DNA from: Secundilactobacillus collinoides DSM 20515 = JCM 1123
Lineage (GTDB): Bacteria > Bacillota > Bacilli > Lactobacillales > Lactobacillaceae
DNA length: 64,000 bases
Reading direction: 5' to 3'
Assembly (NCBI RefSeq): GCF_001435975.1
Contig: NZ_AYYR01000043.1
Coordinates: forward strand, 124,001-188,000
Within the stretch, counting starts at the first letter, position 1, and every line of letters begins with the position of its first letter. The notes under the pieces were generated by a model. It did not search any database, had not been told where the DNA came from, and was given only the letters and a program-made list of their open reading frames with translations. Shown here piece by piece: positions 51,503 through 62,094 of the stretch. The position numbers were made by a program, and so were the translations under genes.

Positions 51503-52312
51503 ATGAACGTGAAGCGCTTGGTCGTAAAAGTTGGGACCAGCAGCCTGATTTACCCCAATGGCAAAATGAATCTCGGCACCATCGATCAGCTTGCCTTTGT
51601 TCTGAGCACGTTATGTGGTCAGGGCAAGGAAGTAATCCTAGTGTCGTCAGGGGCGATCGGTGTTGGTCTGAACGCACTACGGTTGACTGAACGACCCACA
51701 AACATCTCGGAACAGCAAGCACTGGCGTCCATTGGTCAAAGCAAACTGATCACCTTGTTTAATCAACGATTTGATCACTATAATCAAGCCATTGGCCAAC
51801 TGTTGCTGACCCACGATGTGTTTGATTTTCCGACCAGCAAGCAACACGTTTTGGACACGTTTGATAAACTGCTGAGTATGCATATTGTGCCAATCGTGAA
51901 CGAAAACGACTCGGTGGCCGTTGATGAATTGGATCATAAGACGAAGTTCGGCGATAACGACCAGTTGTCTGCCATTGTCGCAATGCGCACAGATGCGGAT
52001 CTGCTGGTGATGCTGTCGGATACTGAAGGCTTTTACGATGCGAACCCGATGACCCACGATGATGCAAAACTCATTTCGACGATTCATACCATTACTGACG
52101 ACACCTATGCTGTGGCTGGCGGTAAGGGCAGTCGATACGGGACCGGCGGCATGATCACCAAGTTGCGAGCAGCTGAAATGATGTTGAATGATAATAAAGA
52201 AATGGTGTTGGCCAGCGGCGCCGACCCTGCGATTATTTTGGATATTTTAGCCGGTAAACCGTTGGGAACCTGGTTTACCCCGGAACGAAAAGGAGCGGTC
52301 AAAAATGGATAA
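51503..52312 (+). CDS. proB: Glutamate 5-kinase
   Basis: 269 residues, the short form without the C-terminal PUA domain found in longer homologues. It phosphorylates glutamate as the first step of proline synthesis. Amino-acid-kinase motifs are VKVGTSSLIYPNGKMN, VILVSSGAIGVG, VPIVNENDSVAVDEL and KFGDNDQLSAIVA. ATG 51503 has GGAG 9 bases upstream and gives the usual MNVKRLVVKVG start; ATG 51476 would add nine residues. It overlaps proA by 8 bases. proC is not in this window. Confidence 0.95.
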   Translation: MNVKRLVVKVGTSSLIYPNGKMNLGTIDQLAFVLSTLCGQGKEVILVSSGAIGVGLNALRLTERPTNISEQQALASIGQSKLITLFNQRFDHYNQAIGQLLLTHDVFDFPTSKQHVLDTFDKLLSMHIVPIVNENDSVAVDELDHKTKFGDNDQLSAIVAMRTDADLLVMLSDTEGFYDANPMTHDDAKLISTIHTITDDTYAVAGGKGSRYGTGGMITKLRAAEMMLNDNKEMVLASGADPAIILDILAGKPLGTWFTPERKGAVKNG

Positions 52313-53558
52313 TACTGCAACGAACCTTACTGAGTTGGGCCAGTTAGCCCAAACGGCGGAAACACAATTGGCGCAACTTTCAGCCAGTCAACGCAACGAT
52401 GCCTTAGTGCAGATGGCCGCTGCCTTAGTCAATCACCAAGATATTATTTTAGACGCGAATAAGAAGGATTTCGCCAACGCGACTGACCTTAAGCAGAGTT
52501 TTGTTGACCGGCTGACCCTGACTTCGGACCGGATCGAAGCCATGGCGGAAGGTATGCGCCAGGTAGCCCAATTACCGGATCCAATCGGCAAAGTGGATCG
52601 GATGTGGAAGAACGAAGCCGGGCTTATGATTGGTCAGCAGCGGGTACCGCTGGGTGTGATCGGCATTATCTTTGAGGCCCGGCCAAACGTAACGGCGGAT
52701 GCATCGGCGTTGTGTTTCAAAAGCGGCAACGCGGTAATCCTGCGTGGTGGTAAGGAAGCTATTCAGACGAACATTGCCGTTAGCGGTGTGTTGCGGGCAG
52801 CATTGAACGAAATCAGTTTGGATGAAAACGCCATTCAATTGGTGCATGATACCTCTCACGAAACAGCGAACGAGATGATGGCGCTGACCGGCTATCTGGA
52901 CGTGCTGATTCCTCGTGGCGGCCAGGGTCTGATCCAGCGGGTCGTCCAACAGGCAAAGGTGCCCGTCATTGAAACGGGTGCCGGCAATTGCCACATCTAT
53001 GTCGACGAATTTGCCGAACTCAAAATGGCGACCGACATTACGGTAAACGCTAAAGTTCAACGCCCTTCCGTCTGCAATTCTGCGGAAAAATTGCTCATTC
53101 ACGAAGCCGTTGCGGCAGACTACCTGCCAGTAATCGCAAAAGCTTTGCAGGATCAGGGTGTTCAGCTGCGTGGGGATGCACGTGCCCAAGCTCTTGTTCC
53201 CGGCATGATTGCAGCGACAGATGCCGACTGGGATGAAGAGTATAATGACCTGATCATGGCCGTTAAAGTGGTCGATTCAGAAGACGAAGCTATCGCTCAC
53301 ATCAACGCCCACAATACAAAACATTCCGAAGCCATCATTACGGACAACTATCAAAATGGCCAGAAGTTCCTGCAACGCATTGACGCCGCCTGTGTTTACA
53401 TTAATGCCTCGACCCGGTTTACCGACGGGTTCGAATTCGGTTTCGGTGCTGAGATCGGTATCAGTACACAGAAATTGCACGCCCGCGGCCCGATGGGGTT
53501 AAATGAACTGACCTCAACAAAGTATATTATCTATGGAAATGGGCAGGTTAGAAAATAA
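52305..53558 (+). CDS. proA: Glutamate-5-semialdehyde dehydrogenase
   Basis: 417 residues, normal length. It reduces glutamyl phosphate with NADPH to the semialdehyde that cyclises to pyrroline-5-carboxylate. Catalytic Cys is in KVQRPSVCNSAEKLL. LGVIGIIFEARPNVTADASAL and GGKEAIQTN are family motifs, and FGFGAEIGISTQKLHARGPM closes the domain. Ribosome site AAAGGAG lies inside proB. Translation is coupled to proB by the overlap. Confidence 0.96.
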   Translation: MDNTATNLTELGQLAQTAETQLAQLSASQRNDALVQMAAALVNHQDIILDANKKDFANATDLKQSFVDRLTLTSDRIEAMAEGMRQVAQLPDPIGKVDRMWKNEAGLMIGQQRVPLGVIGIIFEARPNVTADASALCFKSGNAVILRGGKEAIQTNIAVSGVLRAALNEISLDENAIQLVHDTSHETANEMMALTGYLDVLIPRGGQGLIQRVVQQAKVPVIETGAGNCHIYVDEFAELKMATDITVNAKVQRPSVCNSAEKLLIHEAVAADYLPVIAKALQDQGVQLRGDARAQALVPGMIAATDADWDEEYNDLIMAVKVVDSEDEAIAHINAHNTKHSEAIITDNYQNGQKFLQRIDAACVYINASTRFTDGFEFGFGAEIGISTQKLHARGPMGLNELTSTKYIIYGNGQVRK

Positions 53559-53974
53559 CGTTTAGCAGAAAGTGTTTTGGGTGTGACGACCAATTGGCCT
53601 TTTTCCGAGACCGTTGGGCAGCGCCCCAGCTTTTTGAACCGCGTTTTTCGCTTGGCTATTAGAAAAGGTGCCCACAAAGCAGCGCTGCGACCTTTAATCA
53701 GGTCGCGTAAAACGGGCAGGAGTGAGGGCGATTTCCCCTCAATTCAGAACAGACAAATCACGTCTAGCGCCAATAAGCACCAGAGTTAGACCCACAAGAC
53801 AAACGGAGGCTAAGGGAAATTGTTACGCCCTTGGCTTTTTTCAATAATAATCCAGATAAACCAGTTCAAATCTTTGTCAATTGATCACGACTTGTCCTTA
53901 AAAAATACTAAATGCCTTAGATTTTAGGGTGTTTAAACCCTTAAAGTTTGCTAAACTAGACGTAAAGAGGTGAC
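53559..53974. other. Intergenic region with two hairpins
   Basis: GCGACCTTTAATCAGGTCGC (53687-53706) is a short hairpin. GGCTAAGGG ... CCCTTGGC followed by T6 (53807-53842) is a terminator, probably of proBA. CAGCTTTTTGAACCGCGTTT (53632 on) loosely resembles the repeat at 39216. A 70-codon open frame here has no ribosome site and no family motif. Confidence 0.5.
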
Positions 53975-54337
53975 GTGGCTGTGACGATAAAAACAAACCC
54001 AGAACAGTTGGCGATTTTACGGTCTCAAATGGACGAAGCCAACCGCAAATCGCACTTTGTTATTTTCGAATCGACGGAACGCCAAAGCGGTGATTCACTG
54101 CGGTTGATCACCGATTATGAAAGCTTTCGCGAAATTCAACAGGAGCACGGTGATCAGGCCGACATGCATATATTGCAAGACATCGTCCCCATCACGGATA
54201 ACCTGGCAAAGTGGGCAATTGCGGAGAGCCAAGCTGCTCGCGCAAACGATGATCCGAGTGTTTTAGCGGATCTTGAACATTTTACGAATGAAGTTTTGAT
54301 GGAAAACCATTTGGCGGTCAATAAAGAGGATGCCTAG
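53975..54337 (+). CDS. Conserved hypothetical cytosolic protein
   Basis: 120 residues, acidic, without signal or membrane segments. Starts are GTG 53975 or GTG 53981, with AAAGAGG upstream; the second has better spacing (10 against 4 bases). It appears as a mixed alpha/beta protein (SHFVIFESTERQSGDSLRL) with an acidic helical C-terminus. I do not recognise a family. It is monocistronic, with its own terminator, upstream of rexBA. Confidence 0.65.
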   Translation: MAVTIKTNPEQLAILRSQMDEANRKSHFVIFESTERQSGDSLRLITDYESFREIQQEHGDQADMHILQDIVPITDNLAKWAIAESQAARANDDPSVLADLEHFTNEVLMENHLAVNKEDA

Positions 54338-54392
54338 GCTGTAAATCTAGTACGGCGATGTATTGGGTTACAAAATGAATATGTATGCATTT

Positions 54393-54434
54393 AACGAGTT
54401 TGAAGAGGTAATCTTTCTTCTGACTCGTTTTTTT
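54393..54434 (+). terminator. Terminator after the 53975 gene
   Basis: AACGAGT ... GAAGA / TCTTC ... ACTCGTT followed by T7. Confidence 0.85.
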
Positions 54435-54565
54435 GAATTCAGAACAATTGGCCTAAAATCCGCACACATTCGAGAAAACGACAGCGTGCCGATTATTTAC
54501 GTAACTGCAATAATCTTTACAAAAAACGTATCAAATCATTACACGAAATTTACACAAAAACAGCC

Positions 54566-54592
54566 CGAACAAATATTCGACTGTGGTATGAT
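54566..54592 (+). promoter_or_regulatory. LexA-like box and extended -10 of rexBA
   Basis: CGAACAAATATTCG (54566-54579) matches the LexA consensus CGAACRNRYGTTYC at 12 of 14 positions and is close to a palindrome. TGGTATGAT (54584-54592) is an extended -10. The box lies just upstream of it, in the -35 region. Confidence 0.5.
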
Positions 54593-54627
54593 TAAGACAT
54601 CAAATTATCGAGAAAGGTGCCGGTGAC

Positions 54628-57600
54628 ATGTCCCTTCAATTTATTATCGGGCCGGCCAGTATGGACCATCAAGCAGAGCTGTTGAACGCCTTGACGGCTA
54701 GCCTTAAAGCCCATCCTGACGACCAATTCTACTACCTTGTTCCCAACCATATTAAGTTTGAATCTGAAGTTCAGATCCTTGACCGACTTGCACAACAGGC
54801 TGGCAAGGATCTGACCGGTTATGCCCAGTCCGCTGTTCAGGTGCTGTCACTGACCCGTCTGGCTTGGTTCTTTATGAAGAACACGCCGCAGTATCAATTA
54901 CCCCGGGTATCCGAAGCCGGTCTGAACATGCTCGTTTATCAATCGATAATCGACCATCGCTCAGAGTTGAAATTATTTGCGGGCGAGGCCGACCGCCCGG
55001 GATTCATCACAATGCTGACGCGGCAATTAATGGAATTAAAAACCGGTCAGGTGAGCGCGTTTGATCTCGGAAAGGTGGCTGAAAACATCATCGGGACCAG
55101 TGCCGATTTGGATGCTAAACTGCACGATCTTGTTTTAATTTATGACAGTTTCGACGCCGCTATGGCGAATAAATACGTTGCGAACACTGACCTTCTGAAT
55201 CAACTCAGCGACTACTTGGAAGATACCGATCTGAGTCACGCGCACTTTTACTTTGACGGTTTTTCACAGACCCAGTTCTCCGCTCAAGAAATGGCGTTGC
55301 TGAAAACGTTAATGCAGGGCGCCAGCGAAGTGAAGGTCGCGCTGACTGTGGATCACGGTACGCCAACGCCAGAGACGATCAATGAGCAAAGCATTTTCTT
55401 TCAACCTTCCAGAACCTACCTGCGCCTCTATCAGACAGCCCGGGGTCTTAATGTACCAGTGATGACGGATGTGATTGCGAAACAGCCACGGGTTGGCGCT
55501 GATCTGCAACACTTGGAAACATACTGGCAAAAGAGTGCTACCGGCCTCAGCCGCACCCAGCCAGAAACGGTATCTGACCCGCAAGCCATTCAAATTATCC
55601 AAGCCGATAATCGCTACGCCGAAGTGGCGCGTGTGGCGGCCACGATTCGGCAATTGGTTGCTGAAAAAGGGTACCGGTACCGTGATTTTCTGATTCTAAC
55701 GCGTCATCTGGATAAGTATCAAAACGTTCTGGGACCTATTATGAACGCGCAAGAGATTCCATATTTTAGCGATGTGTCACAATCCATGGCTGACCACCCG
55801 CTAGTTGAGCTGATTACGTCGCTGTTTGAAATTAAACGACGACATTACCAGTACGCTGACCTGATGCGTTTGCTGAAAACTGAACTCATGTTGCCTAAAG
55901 ATGAGACTGGTGAACCGGTAGCCGTGCTCAAATTCCGTGACGCGCTGTTTAAAACGGAAAATTGGGTGCTTAAAATGGGTTATCAGGGAAACAAATGGCT
56001 TCAGAAAGAGGACTGGCCGTACGCGCGACTGCAGACTGATGATCTGGGCACGCAAACCAGTGCCGATGATACCGTGGGGCAGCAGATCAACATGATCCGC
56101 CATTTCGTTCGCGATACGCTGCCGCCATTTTTCAAACAGTTAGATAACGCCAAAAACGGGCGTGAAGCCGCGCAGATTTTAGTCCGGTTTTTAACCAATG
56201 CCGGTGTTGTTGATCAGCTCATGGCTTGGCGCGATCAGGCAATCGACGCGGGAGACCTTGTGACGGCAGGCCAACCAGAACAGACCTGGAACACGTTTTG
56301 TGACCTGCTGGATGAATACGTCACGATCCTTGGTGACCGCCAGTTTGTTGCGGATGATTTTTTGGCTTTGCTGCTCGCTGGCTTTGAAGGGGCAGATTAT
56401 TCACAGATTCCTTCTACGCTGGATCAGGTATCGATCTCTGAAAGCGGCATTATTCAAATGAATAACCGGAAAATCACCTTCATGATCGGGGCAACCGATA
56501 AAGTCATGCCGGACAACACTTTACCCTCACGTTTATTAAGCGATCAGGATCGGCAGCAGCTGGTGTTGCCAGAAGGCGAATACTTGGGTGATACGGGCGT
56601 CATGACCCTGCAGGGGGAACCCTATTTGAACTATCTCGCCTTCATGACACCCAGTGAACGGTTGATTTTTACCTATCCGTTGAGTGAAGACGGTGAGAGC
56701 CAAAACCAGATCAGTCCGTACGTCGCACAAATCAAACAACATTTTAATTTGACCGTGCAAACCCATGCAGCCACGCCGAAGGCCGATGACAAAACGATCC
56801 AGCCGTACTTAGGAGCAAAACGCGCTACGCTGCGGCATTTAGTTCAGGCCGCGAACGACAGTCGTGAAAACCAACGAAGCCTTTCGCTGAATTGGCAGTA
56901 CGTCTATCACGTGCTGGATACGGACACTGCCGAACATGATTTGACTGAGAAGCTCATGGGCAGTATCGCCTACCGGAACCAACCCGTTCAACTGACGCCA
57001 GACATTGTGGATGGTCTTTATTCAACGACCATCAATAGTTCGATCTCGAAACTGGAAGAATTTTATCAAAACCAGTATGCCTATTTCCTGAAGTACGGCC
57101 TGCGCTTACAGGAACGGGATGCCTTTGAACTGTCACCTGCCAACACCGGCGAATTTTTCCACGCCTCGCTTGATATGCTGATGAAACGGGTCAATGCTGA
57201 ACATATTGACCTGACCGCACTCGATGAGCGACAACTGACGCAATTAGTTGACGAGATCACCACTGCCGTTTTGGATGACCCGCTGAATTTACAGTATGCG
57301 ATCCTCAACAGCAGTCACCGTATGCAGTATATTAAACGCCAACTGATTGCGCTTGTTCAACAGACAGCGCGCGCTTTTCATGAGCAGGGGAAGTTTACCC
57401 CAATGCGGGCGAAACAAACCGAAGTCATGTTCGGTCACATTGGTGCTGAAAATGGGTTACCAGCGTTGAAGTTCGACTTGCCAAACGAAAAAAAGGTGCA
57501 GGTTCGGGGGAAAATTGACCGAATCGACACCATGAAAGTTGAAAATTCTAATCAGTACGTGGGTGTGGTGGACTATAAGTCTAGTGCCCATAAGGTTGAT

Positions 57601-58197
57601 TTAAACGATATTTACCATGGCATTGCCATGCAGATGATGACTTACTTGGATGTGGTCCAACGCAATATGGCACTGCTGACGGATGATCCTGACGCGGAGC
57701 TTGCGGGGGCGCTGTACCTACATTTGAAGAACCCAACGCTGACTCCCAACGACCTCAAAACAGACATCATGTCCGCCATGCTTTCAAAAGAACAGTACAA
57801 AGGTCTGCTGGTCAACGATGACGATCTGTTACGCAATCTGGAACCGGAGCGCGACACGAATCCAGCCAGCGTCTACCCGTATGCTTACACCAAGTCGGGC
57901 AGCTTGAAGAAAAACGTTGGGACTATCGTGACGGCTGATGAACTGAAAGACCTCCTGTCGTTTACTGAACTGAAGATCACCGACGCTGCCAACGCTATTT
58001 TTGCTGGCCAGTTGGATCTGAACCCCGTGAAGTACCCGAACGGCCGGACAGCGATGCAGTATTCACCGTACAAAGCCATCATGCAATTTGACCCGATGCT
58101 GCCTGAAAACGACTTTCGGATGCTTACGGCTGACAGGGATAAACAAGTGATTTTACAACGGATGCAAGAGGAGTTGAAAAACCGTGGATTACACTAA
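54628..58197 (+). CDS. rexB: ATP-dependent helicase/nuclease subunit B (RexB/AddB)
   Basis: 1189 residues, typical for RexB. It begins SLQFIIGPASMDHQAELLNAL, the inactive-helicase region of the family, with no Walker A lysine. The C-terminal RecB-type nuclease has GKIDRIDTM and GVVDYKSSAHK (about residue 980). The four cysteines that hold an iron-sulfur cluster in B. subtilis AddB are absent, as usual for RexB of Lactobacillales. With RexA it resects double-strand ends for RecA-dependent repair, guided by Chi. It overlaps rexA by 14 bases. Confidence 0.95.
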   Translation: MSLQFIIGPASMDHQAELLNALTASLKAHPDDQFYYLVPNHIKFESEVQILDRLAQQAGKDLTGYAQSAVQVLSLTRLAWFFMKNTPQYQLPRVSEAGLNMLVYQSIIDHRSELKLFAGEADRPGFITMLTRQLMELKTGQVSAFDLGKVAENIIGTSADLDAKLHDLVLIYDSFDAAMANKYVANTDLLNQLSDYLEDTDLSHAHFYFDGFSQTQFSAQEMALLKTLMQGASEVKVALTVDHGTPTPETINEQSIFFQPSRTYLRLYQTARGLNVPVMTDVIAKQPRVGADLQHLETYWQKSATGLSRTQPETVSDPQAIQIIQADNRYAEVARVAATIRQLVAEKGYRYRDFLILTRHLDKYQNVLGPIMNAQEIPYFSDVSQSMADHPLVELITSLFEIKRRHYQYADLMRLLKTELMLPKDETGEPVAVLKFRDALFKTENWVLKMGYQGNKWLQKEDWPYARLQTDDLGTQTSADDTVGQQINMIRHFVRDTLPPFFKQLDNAKNGREAAQILVRFLTNAGVVDQLMAWRDQAIDAGDLVTAGQPEQTWNTFCDLLDEYVTILGDRQFVADDFLALLLAGFEGADYSQIPSTLDQVSISESGIIQMNNRKITFMIGATDKVMPDNTLPSRLLSDQDRQQLVLPEGEYLGDTGVMTLQGEPYLNYLAFMTPSERLIFTYPLSEDGESQNQISPYVAQIKQHFNLTVQTHAATPKADDKTIQPYLGAKRATLRHLVQAANDSRENQRSLSLNWQYVYHVLDTDTAEHDLTEKLMGSIAYRNQPVQLTPDIVDGLYSTTINSSISKLEEFYQNQYAYFLKYGLRLQERDAFELSPANTGEFFHASLDMLMKRVNAEHIDLTALDERQLTQLVDEITTAVLDDPLNLQYAILNSSHRMQYIKRQLIALVQQTARAFHEQGKFTPMRAKQTEVMFGHIGAENGLPALKFDLPNEKKVQVRGKIDRIDTMKVENSNQYVGVVDYKSSAHKVDLNDIYHGIAMQMMTYLDVVQRNMALLTDDPDAELAGALYLHLKNPTLTPNDLKTDIMSAMLSKEQYKGLLVNDDDLLRNLEPERDTNPASVYPYAYTKSGSLKKNVGTIVTADELKDLLSFTELKITDAANAIFAGQLDLNPVKYPNGRTAMQYSPYKAIMQFDPMLPENDFRMLTADRDKQVILQRMQEELKNRGLH

Positions 58198-61100
58198 AAG
58201 TCAACAAGAAGTCTTAGACACCCACCACACGAATCTGCTGGTTTCAGCGTCCGCTGGCTCCGGTAAAACACGTGTGCTGGTTGATCGGGTCATTAACATG
58301 ATTCTCGACCACGAAAGCATCGACCATTTGCTGATCGTGACCTTCACGCGAGCAGCGGCCAAAGAAATGAAGGACAGAATCGAATCCGCTTTGAAACAGC
58401 AGGTCAACCAAGTCGACGCGGATGAACGCCGCTACCTGACTCGTCAACTGGCCCTGCTGCCGGTTGCATCGATCAGTACTATGGATGCTTTTTGTCAGCA
58501 GATTGTTGAACGGTATTACTACTTGATCGATCTCGATCCTGTTTTTCGAATCCTCGGTGATGCGACTGAGAGCGCACTGCTGCAGGAGGAAGTCTGGGAC
58601 GATGTGCGGGAGGACCTATACGCAACTGATGATGATGGTCAGTTTCAGGAGCTGGTCGCGAATTTCTCAAGCGACCGGTCTGATGATGGTCTGACGACCG
58701 TGGTTAGTGACGTTTTCCGGTTCATGGGGGCTAAACCCGATCCCGATGACTGGCTTGCCCACCTTGGCGACACCTATGCGGTTGGTGATGGCCTCATGGC
58801 GGCGCCAATCGTTAAAACGCAATTATTACCCATTATTCAAGATAAATTAGCGAACGCTAAAACGGAACTAACTGCCGCCAAAAATCTGGCTGCTGATGAG
58901 CAAGTTGACCAGGTCGCAGCCTATTTGGATACGTTGTTGGATCAGCTTGCCGGATTGCATCCGGAAACAACTTCTTGGGATCAGTTTCGTGAGCAGGTCC
59001 AAGCTTTTGATTGGGGCCGACTGCCGACCATTCGGAAAACCAATGAGGCTTACGAAGGCTACCAACTCGTTAAAGACCAGGTAGCTAGTCACAAAAAGGC
59101 GGCTAAGGAAAGCCAACTCGATGAGATCCTGTCGTTCATGACGCAAAACGAGACAGACACAATTGCTACGATGCACCATAGTGAACAGATGGTTCGCAAA
59201 CTCGCAACGGTCGTTAAACAGTTTAGTGATGCCTATGCTAAGGAAAAACGCCGTCGTCACGTGCTGGAATTTAGCGATGTAGAACACTTTGCACTGCAAA
59301 TTCTTCAAACGCAAACCAGTGAAGCACAGGCCGTTCGACACCAACTCCAAACGGATTACCACGAAATTATGGTCGATGAATATCAGGATACTAACGAGCT
59401 GCAAGAAGCTATCGTTACCGCGCTTGCTCAGGAGAACCCGGGCAACCTATTCATGGTTGGCGATATTAAGCAGTCCATCTACCGTTTCCGCCTCGCCGAA
59501 CCGAAACTGTTTCTGACTAAATTTCAGCGCTATCAGGCGGATCCGACAGCTGGCAAAGAAATTACCCTGGCAGAAAACTTTCGCTCAATGGCCAATGTCG
59601 ATAACTTTACTAACCTGATTTTCACTCAAATCATGGACGAACACTTGGGGCAGATCAGTTATAGCGGCGCGGCCAAACTTGTTTATGGTGCATCATACCC
59701 TGAAAATCTGCCGAATGTTGCCTCGCTGCTGATCTATGAGACTGAAGCACCGACAGATAAGGCTCCGGGTGGTATTCCTGACAAAAACGCCGGCCAGGTA
59801 ACCATCGTGGCTCAAAAGATCAACGATTTGATGACAAATAATACCGAAATCTGGGATCGCCGTGCGCAAGCAATGCGGCCGCTAGCGTACCAAGACATTG
59901 CCATCATTGCGCCGACGAAGGCGAATAATCTTGAAATTCAAGATCAGTTTGGCCGGCTAAACATCCCGGTTCAGATCAACGATGCGCAAAGCTATTTTAA
60001 AACTACTGAAATTCAAATTATGATGTCACTCTTACAGCTGATCGATAACCCGTACCAGGATATACCGCTGGCGGCTGTGCTGCGGTCACCAATTGTGGGA
60101 CTCAATGAAAATGAATTGGCCTTTCTGCGAATCACCGATAAAACGGATGACTACTTTTCAGCGTTGCAACACTTTATGCTCACGTATGAAGAAGATTATG
60201 CAGGACAGGCATATGCGGACAGTTTGCAGCCCAAAGTGGCCCATTTTCTTGATCAGCTGACAGCATTTCAGTCAATTGCACGCAAACAACCCTTAGCCAC
60301 GCTGATTTGGCAAATCTATCAACAAACCGGTTTCCTCGATTACGTGGCGGGTATGCCTGCGGGTGCTCAGCGGCAGGCCAACCTGCATGCCTTGTATGAA
60401 CGAGCAGCCGATTATGAACGTAATGGGTTTAAAGGCCTCTTTCAATTTGTCCGCTTCATTGAACGGATGCAGAATAACGACCAGGATCTGGCCGAAGCCG
60501 CCGCTCAAACCACTGACAATGCGGTTCAGGTGATGACGATCCATGGCAGTAAGGGCTTGGAGTATCCGATTGTTTTCCTGCTGGATACATCACGTAATTT
60601 CAACATGCAGGATACGACGGGCCGGGCACTGTTGAACAACCAGCTGGGCATTGGTATCGATGATTTTCAACCTGAAAGTCGGATGGTGGTCGAGTCGATT
60701 CCGAAGGCGGTCATTAAGGTGACGACTAAGCAGGAATCACTTGCTGAAGAGATGCGAAAACTATACGTTGCGTTAACCCGTGCAGAGCAACAACTCTACG
60801 TTGTGGGCGCCTGCAAACAGCAAGCCGATCTGTTGAAAACATGGCAGGCGGCTGCTCAGGATGACCAGCTGGTGCTCAACCCAAGCTTGCGTGAAAAAAC
60901 GCATAATTACCTTGATTGGATCGGAATGTCGCTCATCAGACACCCTAAGTTCCAAAGTGCTGACGCGCAACCACTGCCAGCCCTTGCGGATGATCCAACG
61001 GATTTTGCACTAACGTTTGTTACACCAGATAATCTGACAGCAATGGCCGCCTATCAAAAGCCGATGACCGGCAGTGTCTGGTTGGATGACTTGAAAAAGC

Positions 61101-61873
61101 AAATCGCGAAGACAGATTTTGCCAGTGTTGATGTGGACAAGATCGATGATATTTTGAACATGCAATACGGGTATGAACCTGAGACTCGAACAACAGCGTA
61201 CCAGTCCGTTTCAGAAATTAAACGGTTATTTGAGGATCCAGACATGCTGCAACTTGGGCAGTACAATCCCAAGTGGCAGCAGTCACACGGCAACCGGTTT
61301 GTGACCAGCGACTTTAGGCAACCGGCGTTTCTCCAGACGGTAACGGCGCCAACTGCGGCTGAGGTCGGGACAGCTACCCACTTAGTGCTGCAGGAACTGA
61401 ATCTTGAACAGCCGATCACCACTGACGTAATCGATCATCAAATCCAGACTTTGGTGGCCAATCAGGTGATGGCCGCACCAGTCGCTGAACAAATCGATCG
61501 AGGTCATGTGCAGCAACTGTTTGACACTGAGTTGGGGAAAGCCATCGTTGCTCACGGCAACGGCACTCACCGAGAAACGCCATTTTCATTGTTGCTACCT
61601 GCTAATCAAGTCTTTCAAGACCTGCACGATGACCAGGCTAAGATTTTGATTCATGGGATCATTGACGGTTACTTTGAAGACGCAGACGGTATTACGTTGT
61701 TTGATTACAAGACCGACCACGTGATACCGGGCGACAAAGGCGTTGCAAAAATTAAGGACCGTTATTCAGGACAATTGAATCTCTATGCGCAAGCCCTGTC
61801 GGACATGACGGGTAAACCAGTGGTGCATAAATACCTATTTTTGCTATCTACGGGTGAGGCGCTAGCTATGTAG
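58184..61873 (+). CDS. rexA: ATP-dependent helicase/nuclease subunit A (RexA/AddA)
   Basis: 1229 residues, full length. UvrD-type helicase motifs: Walker A SASAGSGKT (residues 21-29), VTFTRAAAKEMKDRI, DEYQDTNELQE (motif II), GDIKQSIYRFR, MTIHGSKGLEYPIVFL and YVALTRAEQQLYV. The C-terminal nuclease has GIIDGYFEDADG and LFDYKTDHV (about residue 1175). It translocates 3' to 5' on DNA ends and cuts with RexB. The ATG lies within rexB, so synthesis is coupled. It is followed by a hairpin. Confidence 0.97.
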   Translation: MDYTKSQQEVLDTHHTNLLVSASAGSGKTRVLVDRVINMILDHESIDHLLIVTFTRAAAKEMKDRIESALKQQVNQVDADERRYLTRQLALLPVASISTMDAFCQQIVERYYYLIDLDPVFRILGDATESALLQEEVWDDVREDLYATDDDGQFQELVANFSSDRSDDGLTTVVSDVFRFMGAKPDPDDWLAHLGDTYAVGDGLMAAPIVKTQLLPIIQDKLANAKTELTAAKNLAADEQVDQVAAYLDTLLDQLAGLHPETTSWDQFREQVQAFDWGRLPTIRKTNEAYEGYQLVKDQVASHKKAAKESQLDEILSFMTQNETDTIATMHHSEQMVRKLATVVKQFSDAYAKEKRRRHVLEFSDVEHFALQILQTQTSEAQAVRHQLQTDYHEIMVDEYQDTNELQEAIVTALAQENPGNLFMVGDIKQSIYRFRLAEPKLFLTKFQRYQADPTAGKEITLAENFRSMANVDNFTNLIFTQIMDEHLGQISYSGAAKLVYGASYPENLPNVASLLIYETEAPTDKAPGGIPDKNAGQVTIVAQKINDLMTNNTEIWDRRAQAMRPLAYQDIAIIAPTKANNLEIQDQFGRLNIPVQINDAQSYFKTTEIQIMMSLLQLIDNPYQDIPLAAVLRSPIVGLNENELAFLRITDKTDDYFSALQHFMLTYEEDYAGQAYADSLQPKVAHFLDQLTAFQSIARKQPLATLIWQIYQQTGFLDYVAGMPAGAQRQANLHALYERAADYERNGFKGLFQFVRFIERMQNNDQDLAEAAAQTTDNAVQVMTIHGSKGLEYPIVFLLDTSRNFNMQDTTGRALLNNQLGIGIDDFQPESRMVVESIPKAVIKVTTKQESLAEEMRKLYVALTRAEQQLYVVGACKQQADLLKTWQAAAQDDQLVLNPSLREKTHNYLDWIGMSLIRHPKFQSADAQPLPALADDPTDFALTFVTPDNLTAMAAYQKPMTGSVWLDDLKKQIAKTDFASVDVDKIDDILNMQYGYEPETRTTAYQSVSEIKRLFEDPDMLQLGQYNPKWQQSHGNRFVTSDFRQPAFLQTVTAPTAAEVGTATHLVLQELNLEQPITTDVIDHQIQTLVANQVMAAPVAEQIDRGHVQQLFDTELGKAIVAHGNGTHRETPFSLLLPANQVFQDLHDDQAKILIHGIIDGYFEDADGITLFDYKTDHVIPGDKGVAKIKDRYSGQLNLYAQALSDMTGKPVVHKYLFLLSTGEALAM

Positions 61874-61874
61874 C

Positions 61875-61925
61875 GAAAGAAAGCGTCACTTCAGTTATTT
61901 GAGTAACGACACCACGCTTTCTTTC
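61875..61925 (+). terminator. Hairpin after rexA
   Basis: GAAAGAAAGCGT / ACGCTTTCTTTC, a perfect 12-bp stem with a 27-base loop. The T run is short, so it may be an inefficient terminator. Confidence 0.55.
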
Positions 61926-62094
61926 AGAGTATACTTTTGAAACATATAAATTAGTATCTGTTAATTTGATCAGTTTTAGGATAGAATCATTATCTAGGGA
62001 CACTATGTTTTCCTCACTTTCGATTGATTTGTGGTGATTTAATCGTAACATGTGAGGACATAGCGTCCTTTTATGATGGAATAAGACACAAAAA

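Noticed and set aside
54363-54626. 87-codon plus-strand open frame before rexB
   Set aside because: It spans the terminator hairpin at 54393 and the rexB promoter, without a ribosome site.
61866-62051. 61-codon minus-strand open frame after rexA
   Set aside because: It overlaps the 12-bp hairpin, lacks a ribosome site and has no recognisable motif.
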